A stretch of 64,000 nucleotides of DNA from NCBI RefSeq assembly GCF_009791395.1, contig NZ_WSZK01000006.1, positions 96,160 to 160,159 on the forward strand. Direction: 5' to 3'. The number at the start of each line of letters is the position of its first letter. Within the stretch, counting starts at the first letter, position 1. Shown piece after piece: positions 63,980 to 64,000 of this stretch. The notes under the pieces were generated by a model, which was given only the letters and a program-made list of their open reading frames with translations, made no database searches and was not told the DNA's origin. The translations under genes were made by a program, and so were the position numbers. Source of the DNA: Halomarina oriensis (GTDB taxonomy: Archaea > Halobacteriota > Halobacteria > Halobacteriales > Haloarculaceae).

Positions 63980-64000
63980 CCGGCCTCGACGCGAGCGACC

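Noticed and set aside
1..64000. CRISPR arrays, insertion sequences, rRNA genes
   Set aside because: No regularly spaced repeats, transposase genes or rRNA segments were seen.

Overview
The window is chromosomal DNA of an extremely halophilic archaeon (class Halobacteria). The evidence is high GC, very acidic proteins, Tat and lipobox signals on halocyanins, archaeal ribosomal proteins (L44e, S27e, S15, S3Ae), the KEOPS subunit Pcc1, an archaetidylserine synthase, Agl23, a split NuoJ with fused NuoCD, and short-leader or leaderless genes with TATA-like boxes about 25-35 bases before the start codon. The genus cannot be fixed from this sequence. Coding density is high and most genes are core haloarchaeal functions.

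Layout. 1-4.2 kb: a flavoprotein, a START/COQ10-like protein, a membrane halocyanin, a small conserved protein and a Tat-exported hydrolase. 4.2-7.2 kb: rpl44e-rps27e, then small hypothetical proteins and an Eis-like acetyltransferase. 7.2-18.9 kb: acyl-CoA dehydrogenase, a secreted protein behind a dyad-bearing promoter, acyl-CoA ligase, O-methyltransferase, NCS2 nucleobase permease, pyroglutamyl peptidase, M20-type amidohydrolase, a thioredoxin-fold protein, and an Lrp regulator overlapping an aminotransferase. 19.0-28.7 kb: a type IV pilus-like locus with ATPase, membrane platform and five overlapping pilin-like genes, faced by a large convergent pilin-like gene. 28.7-30.1 kb: small genes and tRNA-Ala(GGC), with repeated copies of the tRNA 3' end downstream. 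30.4-32.8 kb: rps15, a degenerate RecJ-like gene, pcc1 and rps3ae, the last three overlapping. 33-48.4 kb: halocyanin, archaetidylserine synthase, HEAT-repeat gene (frameshifted), LTD/phospholipase-D surface protein, RecJ-like DHH protein, JAMM protease with FAD synthase, S9 peptidase, ribH with an aminotransferase, Agl23, purK and purE. 48.7-60.6 kb: the complex I operon nuoA-B-CD-H-I-J1-J2-K-L-M-N, without nuoEFG and interrupted by a dipeptidase gene. 60.7-64 kb: RCK-DHH protein, CBS/ParB-like gene (frameshifted) and an ABC ATPase (frameshifted).

How it fits together. The nuo genes encode a proton-pumping oxidoreductase that must take electrons from something other than a NADH module. RibH and RibL both serve flavin supply. 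PurK and PurE are successive purine steps. The pilus locus is a self-contained envelope machine.

Most unusual: (i) a 26-nt hairpin present twice in intergenic DNA 32.6 kb apart with conserved flanks; (ii) serial tRNA-Ala 3'-end copies that look like an integration scar; (iii) a dipeptidase gene inside the nuo operon; (iv) five or more single-base indels in four otherwise conserved genes, more likely assembly errors than biology but worth resolving.
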